Assembly: GCA_964579795.1 (NCBI GenBank)
Contig: CAZOHM010000013.1
Location: 7,568-71,567 of the forward strand
From: JAEYFP01 sp964579795
GTDB lineage: Bacteria; Bacillota; Clostridia; Lachnospirales; Lachnospiraceae
DNA length: 64,000 nt
Direction of reading: 5' to 3'
Both the position numbers and the translations under genes were made by a program. Below the pieces are notes generated by a model, which did no database searches, was not told the DNA's origin, and worked only from the letters and a program-made list of their open reading frames with translations. Positions 44,728-53,912 of the stretch are shown here, in pieces (within the stretch, counting starts at the first letter, position 1; each line of letters starts with the position of its first letter).

Positions 44728-45237
44728 ATGAATGATATTAGATTTCTTGTAATGGATGTTGATGGAACATTAACAGATGGTAAAATATATATAGGAAATG
44801 AGGGCGAAATTCTAAAAGCGTTTCATGTAAAAGATGGTTATGGAATAAAAGTTGTACTTCCAAAATACAATATTGTTCCAGTGATATTAACAGCAAGAAG
44901 TAGCAATATTGTTTTAATGCGGTGTAACGAGTTGGGAATTAACGAAGTATATCAAAATACTAATAACAAATTAGAAGCATTAAGGGAAATAATAAGAAAA
45001 TATTCTGAAAGAGAAAATAGGCCGTATGATCTAAAAAATGTTGCATATTGTGGAGACGATCTTATAGATTATGAATGTATGGAGAATATCAAGAATTACG
45101 GAGGGACTATTGGTTGTCCTTTTGATGCTGTAGATGAGATAAAGGAAATATGCAATTTTGTAAGTGGAAGAAAAGGTGGAGAAGGTGCTGTAAGAGATTT
45201 CATTTCATTTATAACCTTGCAAATGAACCAAAGATAG
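44728..45237 (+). CDS. KdsC-like HAD phosphatase (3-deoxy-ulosonate phosphate phosphatase family)
   Basis: The 169-residue protein has the compact, capless HAD form of KdsC: VMDVDGTLTDGKIYI with the nucleophilic Asp, FHVKDGYGIKVV, ILTARSSNIV, CGDDLIDYECM and a late GRKGGEGAVRDF. KdsC removes phosphate from 3-deoxy-D-manno-octulosonate 8-phosphate. Related enzymes act on other ulosonate phosphates, which fits a pathway with an aldolase and CMP transferase. TAGGA precedes ATG 44728. It follows the broken TPP gene by 15 bases. Confidence 0.85.
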   Translation: MNDIRFLVMDVDGTLTDGKIYIGNEGEILKAFHVKDGYGIKVVLPKYNIVPVILTARSSNIVLMRCNELGINEVYQNTNNKLEALREIIRKYSERENRPYDLKNVAYCGDDLIDYECMENIKNYGGTIGCPFDAVDEIKEICNFVSGRKGGEGAVRDFISFITLQMNQR

Positions 45238-45274
45238 AGAAATAGAAGGGACACTACAAACAAGTACATGTGTT

Positions 45275-46582
45275 ATGGTTAAGATGTTGAATTTTAATAA
45301 GATAAAAAATGCTGTTTTACAAAAGAGTGGAATTATATTTTGCAGTGATTATGATGAAATGATACAAAAACAAATCAATGATATTGAAGTGTTTGGCTTG
45401 AAGAATTTATCTGTTGGAGATGCACTATATTTTGCTATAAAGGACCACAGCAGAATTGATATTAAACAGTTAATAAATGAAATGGGAATGACAAATAATA
45501 TTGGCTTAGAAGTGAAGACCAAAGGTGATGGTAAGGTTTGGGTGATAGCCGAGAAAGATAATATGCGAAAAGACCACTTAAAGTGGCTATATAAGATTGT
45601 TTCTGTATTAGATAATTATACATTAATAGAATATAGGAATAAGAAAAAAAATTTACAAACAAAAAGATATCCCAATATCATTATTTGTCTATATAAGTGG
45701 AATAAGGAATTTAAAAGTGTTGAACATTTGGGATTATTACGAAGGTTGCGATTAATTATATGTTTGTATAGGCATTTTATTGAATTTTTAAATGTTACTT
45801 GCTTGCATTGTGAGGCAAGAAAGGTAACAACATGCGCTTTTTTATGTGATGCCCATTGTACCTCGTCTTTGTTGACTCAATATTTTAATAATATTGGTAA
45901 TATAAAAACAATAACATTTTTTCATGGTATGAGTAATGAAAGAATTTACTTTTCTACAAAAAGTCAATATTTACTTCTATATGGAAAGTTTATGTATGAT
46001 AAAGCCTGTGGGTTCAATATTGAAGCAAAAAGTAAGTATTTATTATGTGGTGATCCAAGATTTATCGACGTAGATTTGCCAAAACAAATACAAGTAAAAA
46101 ACACTAGGACATGGGGAATAGTGTTCGATTGTGGTTTTTTTGGTAATCAGAGTAACTCTAAAATATTAAGTATAGTTTCTTCGTTGGCGAAAAAAAAAGA
46201 CTATAAAGTTTTTGCAAAGTTTCATCCAACTGACAATGGAATAGAGATTCCTAAAGAAGTTAATGATTTAATTGATAAGTGTTTTTTTACACAAGTTGGA
46301 ATCACAGAGTTCATGGATATGGTTGATGTCGGCTTTTTTATTAATTCTTCGGCCTATGGAGAATTTGTAATGAATCTTATGCCATCTTTTAGGTTGAGAA
46401 ATGATAATGATAATTATTCTACAATTAGTTGGTGTACATTCTCAAAAGAAGAAGAATTGCAAGAGTTAATAAATAGTTACGAGAATAATAGGAAAGAATA
46501 TGAAAATGAATTATTAGAAACAAGAAATACACTTTCAGTTAATAATATTGGAAAAAGATATAAAGAAATATTGGAATCGTGA
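45275..46582 (+). CDS. Putative GT-B-like surface carbohydrate protein
   Basis: The 435-residue protein is unlike any family I recognise with certainty. It contains TITFFHGMSNERIYFS and VFAKFHPTDNGIEIP, which resemble loops of CDP-glycerol glycerophosphotransferase-like and UDP-GlcNAc 2-epimerase-like GT-B proteins. A late FINSSAYGEFVMNL block lies where those proteins contact the nucleotide. The first 150 residues are basic and not recognisable. ATG 45275 and ATG 45284 are both possible starts with weak ribosome binding sites. It is strongly AT-rich. A glycan assembly role is inferred from context. Confidence 0.5.
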   Translation: MVKMLNFNKIKNAVLQKSGIIFCSDYDEMIQKQINDIEVFGLKNLSVGDALYFAIKDHSRIDIKQLINEMGMTNNIGLEVKTKGDGKVWVIAEKDNMRKDHLKWLYKIVSVLDNYTLIEYRNKKKNLQTKRYPNIIICLYKWNKEFKSVEHLGLLRRLRLIICLYRHFIEFLNVTCLHCEARKVTTCAFLCDAHCTSSLLTQYFNNIGNIKTITFFHGMSNERIYFSTKSQYLLLYGKFMYDKACGFNIEAKSKYLLCGDPRFIDVDLPKQIQVKNTRTWGIVFDCGFFGNQSNSKILSIVSSLAKKKDYKVFAKFHPTDNGIEIPKEVNDLIDKCFFTQVGITEFMDMVDVGFFINSSAYGEFVMNLMPSFRLRNDNDNYSTISWCTFSKEEELQELINSYENNRKEYENELLETRNTLSVNNIGKRYKEILES

Positions 46583-46685
46583 CGTGAGCTTTATATAGTT
46601 CTGGTGAGTAGTCAAAGCTATAGGAAAAACCATAGATCCACGGTACCTGAATGTAATATAACCATCATACTAAAAGGAAGGGAAA

Positions 46686-46715
46686 ATGATAATCAATTTC
46701 TTGATTATCATATAG
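46686..46715 (+). promoter_or_regulatory. Mini-ORF and hairpin in front of the GT4 gene
   Basis: ATG 46686, with GGAAGGGAAA directly upstream, opens a nine-codon frame that stops at TAG 46713-46715. The stop is six bases before, and in frame with, ATG 46722. The mini-ORF contains a perfect ten-base inverted repeat, TGATAATCAA (46687-46696) and TTGATTATCA (46701-46710), with a four-base loop. The GT4 start itself has no ribosome binding site, so it may depend on translation of this leader. Confidence 0.4.
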
Positions 46716-46721
46716 ATATTA

Positions 46722-47915
46722 ATGAATGTAGTACACCTTACAACAACCGATTTTGGCGGAGCTTATAAAGCCTGTGAAAGAATACATGAAAGTCTCCTCT
46801 TACAAGGTATTAATTCAGTAGTTTTAGTAAGAAAAAAGGTAAATTCAGGAACTGTTTCTTCAAAGGTATATCAAAGTAATCTTAAAGAGATATGTTCCAA
46901 GATATGTAATTTCCTAAATCTGCTTTTATCATATAATGATGTAATAAGTGATTACTTTGGACTGAACTATACTCATAATAAAGAGATAATGAAGTCAGAC
47001 GTTATAGTATTACATTGGATTAATTCATTTATTTCATATAAAAACGCTAAAAGATTGCTTCGACTGGGGAAACCAGTAATTTGGGTTTTACATGATATGT
47101 GGTTATTGACAGGAGGATGTCATTATGATAATTACTGTGGGGAGTACAGTAATGGATGTAAGAAATGTAGAAGAGTTAAGGGGTTTTTTAGAAAAAAAAT
47201 AGTAACAAGTAATGTATACAAGAAGTATGAAATGACGCATGCCGGAAATTTATTTTTGATTGGTCCTAGTAACTGGATTATTAGTGAAGCAGAACGTAGT
47301 TTTATTTTAAAAGGGATACCAATGATGAGTATTCCAAATCCAATAAATACAAACATCTATCATAAAAAAGAGAATTGCAATGATTTACGTAGAAAGTATA
47401 ATATAGCAGCTGAAAAAAAAGTAATTCTCTTTGGGGCGGATAATCCCAAGCGTGACTTAATTAAGGGAGAAAGGTTTATAAATGAATTACTTGGATTACT
47501 TGATCCAGTAAGATATACAATTTTTGTTTTTGGTGGTAGTAGTGATATAGCTAGCAGAGCAAGCAATTATGAAAGTAAGTTTTTGGGATTTATAAGTGAT
47601 GAAAATACTCTTGCTGAAATATATAATGTAGCTGATGTTTTTTGTGCTCCATCTACACAGGAATGCTTTGGGTATACTACTGCAGAGGCACTTCACTGTG
47701 GTACACCTGTGGTTGCATTTAATATTGGTGGACATGCCGAACAAATTGTACATAAGAGGAATGGCTACTTAGCTCCCCTGGATAATGTTATGGAACTAGC
47801 AAGAGGAATTGAATTTTGTACTCAAGATGGGTTTGAGTTTGAAAGTAGTTGTATTGATTATTCATATAAAAGCATTGGAGGTATGTATGCCCAATTATTA
47901 AGTGAATTGAATTAA
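46722..47915 (+). CDS. Family 4 glycosyltransferase
   Basis: The 397-residue protein is a GT-B retaining transferase. The N-terminal domain starts NVVHLTTTDFGGAYKACERI and has WVLHDMWLLTGGCHYDNYC with a group of cysteines (CHYDNYC, GCKKC). The C-terminal domain has VIPNPIN-like IPNPINTNIY, ILFGADNPKRDLIKG, CAPSTQECFGYTTAEAL with the donor-binding Glu, and GTPVVAFNIGGHAE. It transfers a sugar in the cytoplasm. No ribosome binding site lies before ATG 46722; the stronger one belongs to the in-frame mini-ORF just upstream. Confidence 0.92.
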   Translation: MNVVHLTTTDFGGAYKACERIHESLLLQGINSVVLVRKKVNSGTVSSKVYQSNLKEICSKICNFLNLLLSYNDVISDYFGLNYTHNKEIMKSDVIVLHWINSFISYKNAKRLLRLGKPVIWVLHDMWLLTGGCHYDNYCGEYSNGCKKCRRVKGFFRKKIVTSNVYKKYEMTHAGNLFLIGPSNWIISEAERSFILKGIPMMSIPNPINTNIYHKKENCNDLRRKYNIAAEKKVILFGADNPKRDLIKGERFINELLGLLDPVRYTIFVFGGSSDIASRASNYESKFLGFISDENTLAEIYNVADVFCAPSTQECFGYTTAEALHCGTPVVAFNIGGHAEQIVHKRNGYLAPLDNVMELARGIEFCTQDGFEFESSCIDYSYKSIGGMYAQLLSELN

Positions 47916-48193
47916 GTGACATATAGAATGCCATGGAATCTATTAAGGAAATATTGCTATCCCGTTACCAATGCTTTTGAATGCTAACAAGAATAACAAA
48001 GCTTGGTGATTATTTGCTAAACAATATAGTGAAATTATAAGGCATGCGGTGAAAGCAGTTCTCATGAATTATTGAGTGATAGAAAAATAATCAGTCCACA
48101 GTTTCTCACATAGGTGCGATAAAACTAAAACGAAAGATATGAATTTAATTTTACATTAAACAGCAATAAGAATAAAGAAAGAGAGTGAAAGAG

Positions 48194-48952
48194 ATGAATA
48201 TAAAAAATGCGATTTTTAGAATGTTACCTACAGGTTTACAGGAGTTGAGACACCAGATGATTAAAGGACAAATGGATCAGGGGTGTCAACAAGAGCAATT
48301 TATTTATGACAGCAATATGATAAATAAGTTAGGATGTGAATCATATTCTCAGTATGGACAAGACATATTTATCCTCAATATGACATCTATTGGGAATTTA
48401 CAAGGAGAAGGAGTATTTCTCGACATAGGAGGAAATTTACCCATTGAACTTAATAATACATACTTATTTGAAAAGCGAGGCTGGAAAGGATATGCTTTTG
48501 AACCGATTAGATCTCTTGCAGATAAATGGAAAGAAGTTCGAAGTACTCCCTGTATAAATATTGCTATTGGAAATGAAGATGGTGAGGTGGAGTTTACAGA
48601 GTGTGAAGCACATGTTTTGTCAGGTATTGGTTTACAGAATGAAAATGAAACAGGCGTAACGCATACATACAAAGTGAAACAACAGAAATTATCTACTTTT
48701 TTGAACACTCAGAGAATTGATCACATTGATGTTGTATTTATTGATGTTGAAGGGTATGAAATGAATGTTCTGGAGGGAATAGATTTTGATTCTGTTTCTA
48801 TAACATGTTTATGTATAGAAAACAATAGAGATAGTGATTTGAAGTTTAATAAAAAATTACGTGATTTTTTATTTAGTAAAGGATATCGTTTAGTTGCAAG
48901 ATTAACCATAGATGATGTATTTATTAAAAATACTTTTTTTGAAAAGAATTAA
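48194..48952 (+). CDS. FkbM-family methyltransferase
   Basis: The 252-residue protein has the FkbM layout: SYSQYGQDIFILNMTS, the S-adenosylmethionine motif GVFLDIGGNLPIELNNT, GWKGYAFEPIRSLADKW, INIAIGNEDGEVEF, IDHIDVVFIDVEGYEMNVL and ITCLCIENNRD. It probably O-methylates a sugar or lipid-linked intermediate. ATG 48194 is preferred to GTG 48185. The preceding 278 bases (47916-48193) hold no recognisable gene. A decayed member of the same family is at 34921-35290. Confidence 0.88.
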   Translation: MNIKNAIFRMLPTGLQELRHQMIKGQMDQGCQQEQFIYDSNMINKLGCESYSQYGQDIFILNMTSIGNLQGEGVFLDIGGNLPIELNNTYLFEKRGWKGYAFEPIRSLADKWKEVRSTPCINIAIGNEDGEVEFTECEAHVLSGIGLQNENETGVTHTYKVKQQKLSTFLNTQRIDHIDVVFIDVEGYEMNVLEGIDFDSVSITCLCIENNRDSDLKFNKKLRDFLFSKGYRLVARLTIDDVFIKNTFFEKN

Positions 48953-49131
48953 TTTGACGTTTTGATTTGATTTTTTTGAATTGTTAGCCATATTTTCGTC
49001 AATACGAGTATTTAGACTTTTATATTCTTACCAGGAAACATGACTAAGTATATTTATACATTTTGAGTGGGCAAGAATAAGCAATTGAGTTTATGCGAAA
49101 TGTCATATTAGTTTCAATTGGAGATGATTAA

Positions 49132-50115
49132 ATGGAAAGAAGAATTGATTCTAGATTTAATAATTATGACTTGTTGCGTTGTATATGTATAATCTGTGTA
49201 GTGATTCAACATACCGATGGAAGTAGTTTATTCCATCGGTTTTTACAAAGCTTGGCGGCTATGGCTGTTCCATGTTTCGTTATGCTATCGGGAGCAATGG
49301 TAATGGAGAAAAAAAGAGATAGTACTAAAGCTTGGTATGCTAAAATGGTTAAAAAATTAGTGTTTCCATGGTTGATAGCGTTGACTATATATATACTTGA
49401 GAATTTTTTCTTTCAGATACTATATCATTATCGATATAATCAAAAGATTGACCTTCTATCTGATATCCGCAGCATATGGATGTTTGGCTATCCGTTGAGA
49501 GGATGGCATTTATGGTTTATGTATATGTTTATTGAATTATACTTGTTGGTACCAATTTTTTCATGGATAAAACAACATTTTAGAAAGGCATATTATGTTT
49601 TTGGTCTTTTAATGGTAATGATTCCTACGTTCATAACAATAGAAATTAAATGGCCATTTCTTTTTTTGAATTATGTAGGACTTTTTATATTGGGAGATAT
49701 AATACACGAAAATAGAGAAAAAGGAGAAAAGTGGAAAAAAATTATACCCTTGCTTCTTTTATCCATTTTAATTATAATTCTGTATATTAATATATATAAT
49801 CCAAGCGCTTTCAAGAAAATTCATATAATGCAGCAAATTAGACTGGATTATTTTATAGCAGTAAATATGATTGTTTTGTTTTCTTGTTTAAGGGTTTCAT
49901 TTAGCACGCAATGTTTTACAAGATATATATTTTATGTATATATCTTACATATATTAGTTGGTGATTTCTATTTTGGAATCACTAGTTTTATAGATCATAC
50001 ATTACCGTTGAGTATTATTTTGGACTCAATAGTCATTATACTAATATCATTTGGCTTGACTATATCCTTGAATCAATTAAAGAAATATATAAAATGTAAA
50101 AGAATCAATTTATAA
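49132..50115 (+). CDS. Acyltransferase-3-family membrane protein
   Basis: The 327-residue protein has about ten hydrophobic segments and begins NYDLLRCICIICVVIQHTDG, with the acyltransferase-3 His in the first helix. MAVPCFVMLSGAMVM and GWHLWFMYMFIELYLLVPIF follow as conserved blocks. These integral membrane enzymes O-acetylate or succinylate surface glycans and lipids. This is a third acylation route in the window besides the MBOAT pairs and cytoplasmic hexapeptide enzymes. GGAGATG lies seven bases before ATG 49132. It is AT-rich and separated by 179 bases from the methyltransferase. Confidence 0.9.
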   Translation: MERRIDSRFNNYDLLRCICIICVVIQHTDGSSLFHRFLQSLAAMAVPCFVMLSGAMVMEKKRDSTKAWYAKMVKKLVFPWLIALTIYILENFFFQILYHYRYNQKIDLLSDIRSIWMFGYPLRGWHLWFMYMFIELYLLVPIFSWIKQHFRKAYYVFGLLMVMIPTFITIEIKWPFLFLNYVGLFILGDIIHENREKGEKWKKIIPLLLLSILIIILYINIYNPSAFKKIHIMQQIRLDYFIAVNMIVLFSCLRVSFSTQCFTRYIFYVYILHILVGDFYFGITSFIDHTLPLSIILDSIVIILISFGLTISLNQLKKYIKCKRINL

Positions 50116-50158
50116 ATGAACAAATATTAATGCTTAAAAGGGAAAGGAGAGAGATTAA

Positions 50159-51118
50159 GTGATTAGGCAATATGCTCCAGTGATTATTCCAACAATGAAT
50201 AGATTTTATCATTTTAAAAAGTGTATTGAAACATTGCAGTGTAATACACATGCCATAGATACTGATTTGATAATATCGTTAGATTTTCCTCCAGACAGCA
50301 CGTATCATGAGGGATATGGCAAAATTAAAACATATTTACAAAGAGGAATATGTGGTTTTAAAAGTGTTACTATAATAGAACAAGAGACAAATTTAGGAGC
50401 CTATAGAAACTGGATATATTTGAGAGATTATGTTAAATGTAGATATCCAGTTTTTATTTTCTCTGAGGATGATAATGAATTTTCTCCTAATTTTTTAGAT
50501 TATATAAATAAAGGGCTAGAATTATATAAGGAAGATGAGTCGATATTTGCTATTTGCTCTAATGGAATACTTCCAATTATGGATTATCAGTATAATGTTG
50601 CTCTAACTCGTAATTTCTCTGCACGAGGATATGCTACTTGGGTTGAAAAGGAAAGTAAAATAGCAAATGAAGTAACAAGGCGTAATTTTATTAATATAGC
50701 AAAAAGCATCGTAAATCTAAAAAAACTGTTTCTATTTGACAAATCATTGTTTTACGCACTTCAATCATCAATACTAAGGAAAGGAAAGTTATATCAATTA
50801 AGTAATAATGAGATACCATATATTGATATGACTATTAAAATATATGTTTTTAACAGGGATAAGTATGTAATAGCACCGATTCTTCCAACTTCTAGGAATA
50901 GAGGATATGATGGTTCGGGTGTAAATTGCCCTAAAACAGAAGACAATAATGAAAATGTTGTGATAGATGAAGCAAAAGAATTTCATTATATAGCTGAAAG
51001 AGAGAAGTTGGCAGTTCATAAATGCAAGAATTGTTTGTACGTTGAGGATCTCTTTCGCTTTATTGGAGGAGTACTTAAGATACAGCATCAACTGAATAAG
51101 GAGAAAGAAACTGTATAA
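50159..51118 (+). CDS. Putative GT-A glycosyltransferase (GT2-like)
   Basis: The 319-residue protein starts YAPVIIPTMNRFYHFKKCIE, like a GT2 nucleotide-binding strand. VFIFSEDDNEFSPNFLDYI follows near residue 103; SEDDxxFSPxFL resembles the acidic site of GNT-I-like transferases. LGAYRNWIYL and SARGYATWVEKE may contact the acceptor. The start is GTG 50159 with AAAGGAG nine bases upstream. No membrane segments are evident. The precise family is uncertain, but sugar transfer in the cytoplasm is likely. It is AT-rich. Confidence 0.7.
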   Translation: MIRQYAPVIIPTMNRFYHFKKCIETLQCNTHAIDTDLIISLDFPPDSTYHEGYGKIKTYLQRGICGFKSVTIIEQETNLGAYRNWIYLRDYVKCRYPVFIFSEDDNEFSPNFLDYINKGLELYKEDESIFAICSNGILPIMDYQYNVALTRNFSARGYATWVEKESKIANEVTRRNFINIAKSIVNLKKLFLFDKSLFYALQSSILRKGKLYQLSNNEIPYIDMTIKIYVFNRDKYVIAPILPTSRNRGYDGSGVNCPKTEDNNENVVIDEAKEFHYIAEREKLAVHKCKNCLYVEDLFRFIGGVLKIQHQLNKEKETV

Positions 51119-51226
51119 AAGAAGATTAAACAGTATTTGTTCAAAACGTATTAATTACTCAAGCTTGATTCAATTATATTAACGAATAGAGTGTATTACT
51201 AATAAATAAAGATGGGTGTGGAAGAT

Positions 51227-52321
51227 ATGAAAAAGAAAATATATTATATAGATAATTATGATTCTTTTTTTAATAACGAGGAAACTGATATAAATACTAG
51301 GAGTATTTTTTATGGTGGCGTTGACATATGTAAAGAAGATATAGTTACTTGGTTTAATCGTAATGGAGTAATAGTCTATGAGAAGTTTAATCCGAAGTTA
51401 AAAGTCGATGCTATTTTATTATTTGACACAAGCGACATAGTCCGATGTTGGAGAAGATTAAAGAAGCTAAATCTTTGGAACAATGTAATTTTGTATTTGG
51501 AGGAATCGGGGTGTGTTGATTGGAAATGTAATTCCGGCTTTATTAAGTTCCTAAGATATCCTTATTCTGCGGTAATGACATATCGAGATGATTTACTTAA
51601 ATATAGTAATGTCTATAAACTTCATATTAATATAGGAAATTTAGATAGTATTAATGAACCCTTTATTTCTTTTGATGATAAAGAGATGTTCACAATGATA
51701 TCTGCAAATAAGATGTTTAGAGGTCCTAATGAACTATATAGTGAAAGAAAGAGAATTGTTAATTTTTTTGAGAAAAATTACAGTGAACTTTTTGACTTGT
51801 ATGGATTATATTGGGGAGATAAATACAAAAATTGGAAGGGTGTTGTAAAAAGCAAGAATGATACCTATTGTTATTATAAGTATGCATTCTGTTTTGAAAA
51901 TTCACGAGAACTGGGGTACATAACAGAAAAAATTTTTGACTGTTTTCGTGCAGGAATAGTTCCAATTTATGCAGGTGCTCCTAACATATCACAGTATATA
52001 CCAAAAACATGCTATATTGATTATTATAAGTATAAGAATATGTATGAATTAATAGATGACCTAAAGAAAACGAGTGAGGAAGACTATAATATTTATCTTA
52101 AGAACATAAGAGAATACATAAATGAAAGAAAAATGGACGATTTTCTGCTGAGAGCAAGAGTAAATGAAATGTCGAATTGTATTATGTCAGTCAAGAATAA
52201 CAAGAAAAGCAAATGGCTTAATTCCATATATATGTATATATTCTTCTTTATTGACAGGACAAAAAAGTTAATCAATAAGGTAAAAACAATGATTTTGAAA
52301 GTATTATCCAATTTTTTGTAA
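51227..52321 (+). CDS. GT10-like (fucosyltransferase fold) glycosyltransferase
   Basis: The 364-residue protein contains YAFCFENSRELGYITEKIFD then CFRAGIVPIYAGAPNISQYIP near residues 220-260. It is the GT10 signature (FxFENS, YxTEK, GxxPVYxGA). MISANKMFRGPNELYSER before it is also usual for this family. The C terminus is hydrophobic and basic and probably binds the membrane. ATG 51227 is preferred to ATG 51212 because GGAAG lies just before it, though the spacing is short. The preceding 108 bases have no gene. Confidence 0.8.
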   Translation: MKKKIYYIDNYDSFFNNEETDINTRSIFYGGVDICKEDIVTWFNRNGVIVYEKFNPKLKVDAILLFDTSDIVRCWRRLKKLNLWNNVILYLEESGCVDWKCNSGFIKFLRYPYSAVMTYRDDLLKYSNVYKLHINIGNLDSINEPFISFDDKEMFTMISANKMFRGPNELYSERKRIVNFFEKNYSELFDLYGLYWGDKYKNWKGVVKSKNDTYCYYKYAFCFENSRELGYITEKIFDCFRAGIVPIYAGAPNISQYIPKTCYIDYYKYKNMYELIDDLKKTSEEDYNIYLKNIREYINERKMDDFLLRARVNEMSNCIMSVKNNKKSKWLNSIYMYIFFFIDRTKKLINKVKTMILKVLSNFL

Positions 52322-52353
52322 GCATTATTTTCATGAAGAGGTAAGCGATAATT

Positions 52354-53307
52354 ATGAATATGTATTTTGAAGTTGTGTTTGATATCGTACGACGTATGGA
52401 CTATAAGAAAAAACACGATCGGTCTGTTCCCATAAGGAGATATGCAGATCGACCATACCTGGAGTCGATGGATGTGGAGCAGTTTATATATGATAAGTTA
52501 GTTGACAATCATCCGTGTATGATTGCAAGATATGGTTCTACTGAGTTAAGTATACTCGCAGCTTCTTTGGGATATCCCCAATTACCGTGGAGAATTAGTT
52601 TGCAAAATAAGGTAAGAAAAGGAAATTTGGGTAGATACTCAGGTTTTTTCCCTCAAAATGATATGAAATTAACCTTAAAGTTTTGCGATTTAATGAAAGA
52701 GTCGACAGGATATGCTGATTATATTGGAGTATGGTTCCTACCAATGGAGGAGTATATTATTAAGAATTATTGCAGCACGCAAACCATGACAGGATCTCTT
52801 GGAGATATTGAACCATGGTTCCCAAAGAAAATCAGGTGGACAAAAGCACTGGAGAATAAGAAGGTACTGGTGATTCACCCATTTGCAAGTACTATTAAAA
52901 CACAGTATGAGAAAAGAGAACTACTGTTTGACAATCCGGATGTTTTACCAAAATTTGAATTGTATGTTGTACAAGCAGTACAAACGATAGCAGGACAAAG
53001 TGATTCGCGGTTTCGTACATGGTTTGATGCACTCGATTATATGTTCTGCGAAGCTATGAAAATAGACTTTGATATTGCAATTATCGGATGCGGAGCTTAT
53101 GGATTTCCGCTCGCAGCCAGAATTAAGAAGGCGGGTAAAAAGGCGATTCATATGGGAGGAGCAATACAACTTCTTTTTGGTATTAAAGGAGCCAGATGGG
53201 ATAATCATCCGACAATTTCAGGTATGTATAATGAAAACTGGGTGAGAGCGAGTGAGGTAGAAAAACCACAATGCTTTAATAAGGTTGAGGGTGGATGCTA
53301 CTGGTAG
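52354..53307 (+). CDS. GT-D-fold glycosyltransferase-like protein
   Basis: The 317-residue protein has CMIARYGSTELSILAASLG near residue 52, resembling the RYGDGE-type block of DUF1792/GT-D enzymes. VLVIHPFASTIKTQYEKREL follows near residue 170, then DIAIIGCGAYGFPLAARI and a terminal VEGGCYW. GT-D family glucosyltransferases extend glycans on bacterial adhesins, but here polysaccharide assembly is more likely. The C-terminal part is closely paralogous to the fragment at 1-246, and both are followed by a hexapeptide acetyltransferase. ATG 52354 has a weak GAGG upstream. Confidence 0.7.
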   Translation: MNMYFEVVFDIVRRMDYKKKHDRSVPIRRYADRPYLESMDVEQFIYDKLVDNHPCMIARYGSTELSILAASLGYPQLPWRISLQNKVRKGNLGRYSGFFPQNDMKLTLKFCDLMKESTGYADYIGVWFLPMEEYIIKNYCSTQTMTGSLGDIEPWFPKKIRWTKALENKKVLVIHPFASTIKTQYEKRELLFDNPDVLPKFELYVVQAVQTIAGQSDSRFRTWFDALDYMFCEAMKIDFDIAIIGCGAYGFPLAARIKKAGKKAIHMGGAIQLLFGIKGARWDNHPTISGMYNENWVRASEVEKPQCFNKVEGGCYW

Positions 53308-53339
53308 ATAATAAGAATGGAATGTAGAGGAAGATAGTG

Positions 53340-53912
53340 ATGGAAAGTAGTTTTTACTCCGAAGACGAACTAAAAAAACTTGGAATTGGTGTTTATGGAA
53401 GGAATGTATTGATTAGTAGAAAAGCAAGTATTTATGGTGCTGAGAGAATTATAATTGGTAATAATGTGAGAATTGATGATTTTGCTATCTTGTCAGGGAA
53501 AATAACAATTGGAAGTTATGTGCACATAGCCAACTATACAGCTTTATATGGTGGGAATACCGGAATCATCATGGGAAATTACTCCACTGTTTCTTCGAGA
53601 TGTGCTATATATGCAATATCAGATGATTATTCAGGAATGCACATGACAAATCCTATGGTACCACACGAGTATATTAAATATACATGTGCAGAAGTTATAT
53701 TGAAACAGCATGTGATCGTAGGAACAAGTTGCACCATTTTGCCTGGTTGTGTTTTGGAGGAGGGGGTATCAGTGGGAGCTATGAGCTTAGTCAATCATAA
53801 TTTGGAATCATGGGGAATTTATTGCGGAATACCCTGTCGAAAAATTCGAGACAGAAAGAAAGAATTGCTGAAATATGTGGAGTTTTTAGAGGGTAATAAT
53901 CAAGATAAATAG
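53340..53912 (+). CDS. Hexapeptide-repeat acetyltransferase
   Basis: The 190-residue protein has hexapeptide turns RIIIGNNVRIDDFAILSG, KITIGSYVHIANYTALYGG, GIIMGNYSTVSSRCAIYA, VILKQHVIVGTSCTILPGC and VLEEGVSVGAMSLV. The late GIYCGIPCRKIRDR replaces the usual GNPA(K/R)xI. It likely O-acetylates a sugar with acetyl-CoA. Unlike the copy at 257-859 it lacks the HxD loop (SDDYSGMHMTN instead), so the two are not simple duplicates. GAGG precedes ATG 53340; a GTG at 53337 is in frame. The following 230 bases have no gene. Confidence 0.85.
   Translation: MESSFYSEDELKKLGIGVYGRNVLISRKASIYGAERIIIGNNVRIDDFAILSGKITIGSYVHIANYTALYGGNTGIIMGNYSTVSSRCAIYAISDDYSGMHMTNPMVPHEYIKYTCAEVILKQHVIVGTSCTILPGCVLEEGVSVGAMSLVNHNLESWGIYCGIPCRKIRDRKKELLKYVEFLEGNNQDK

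Noticed and set aside
46583..46721. Open frame running from before 46620 into the GT4 gene in another frame
   Set aside because: No recognisable similarity and no start with a ribosome binding site; treated as chance.
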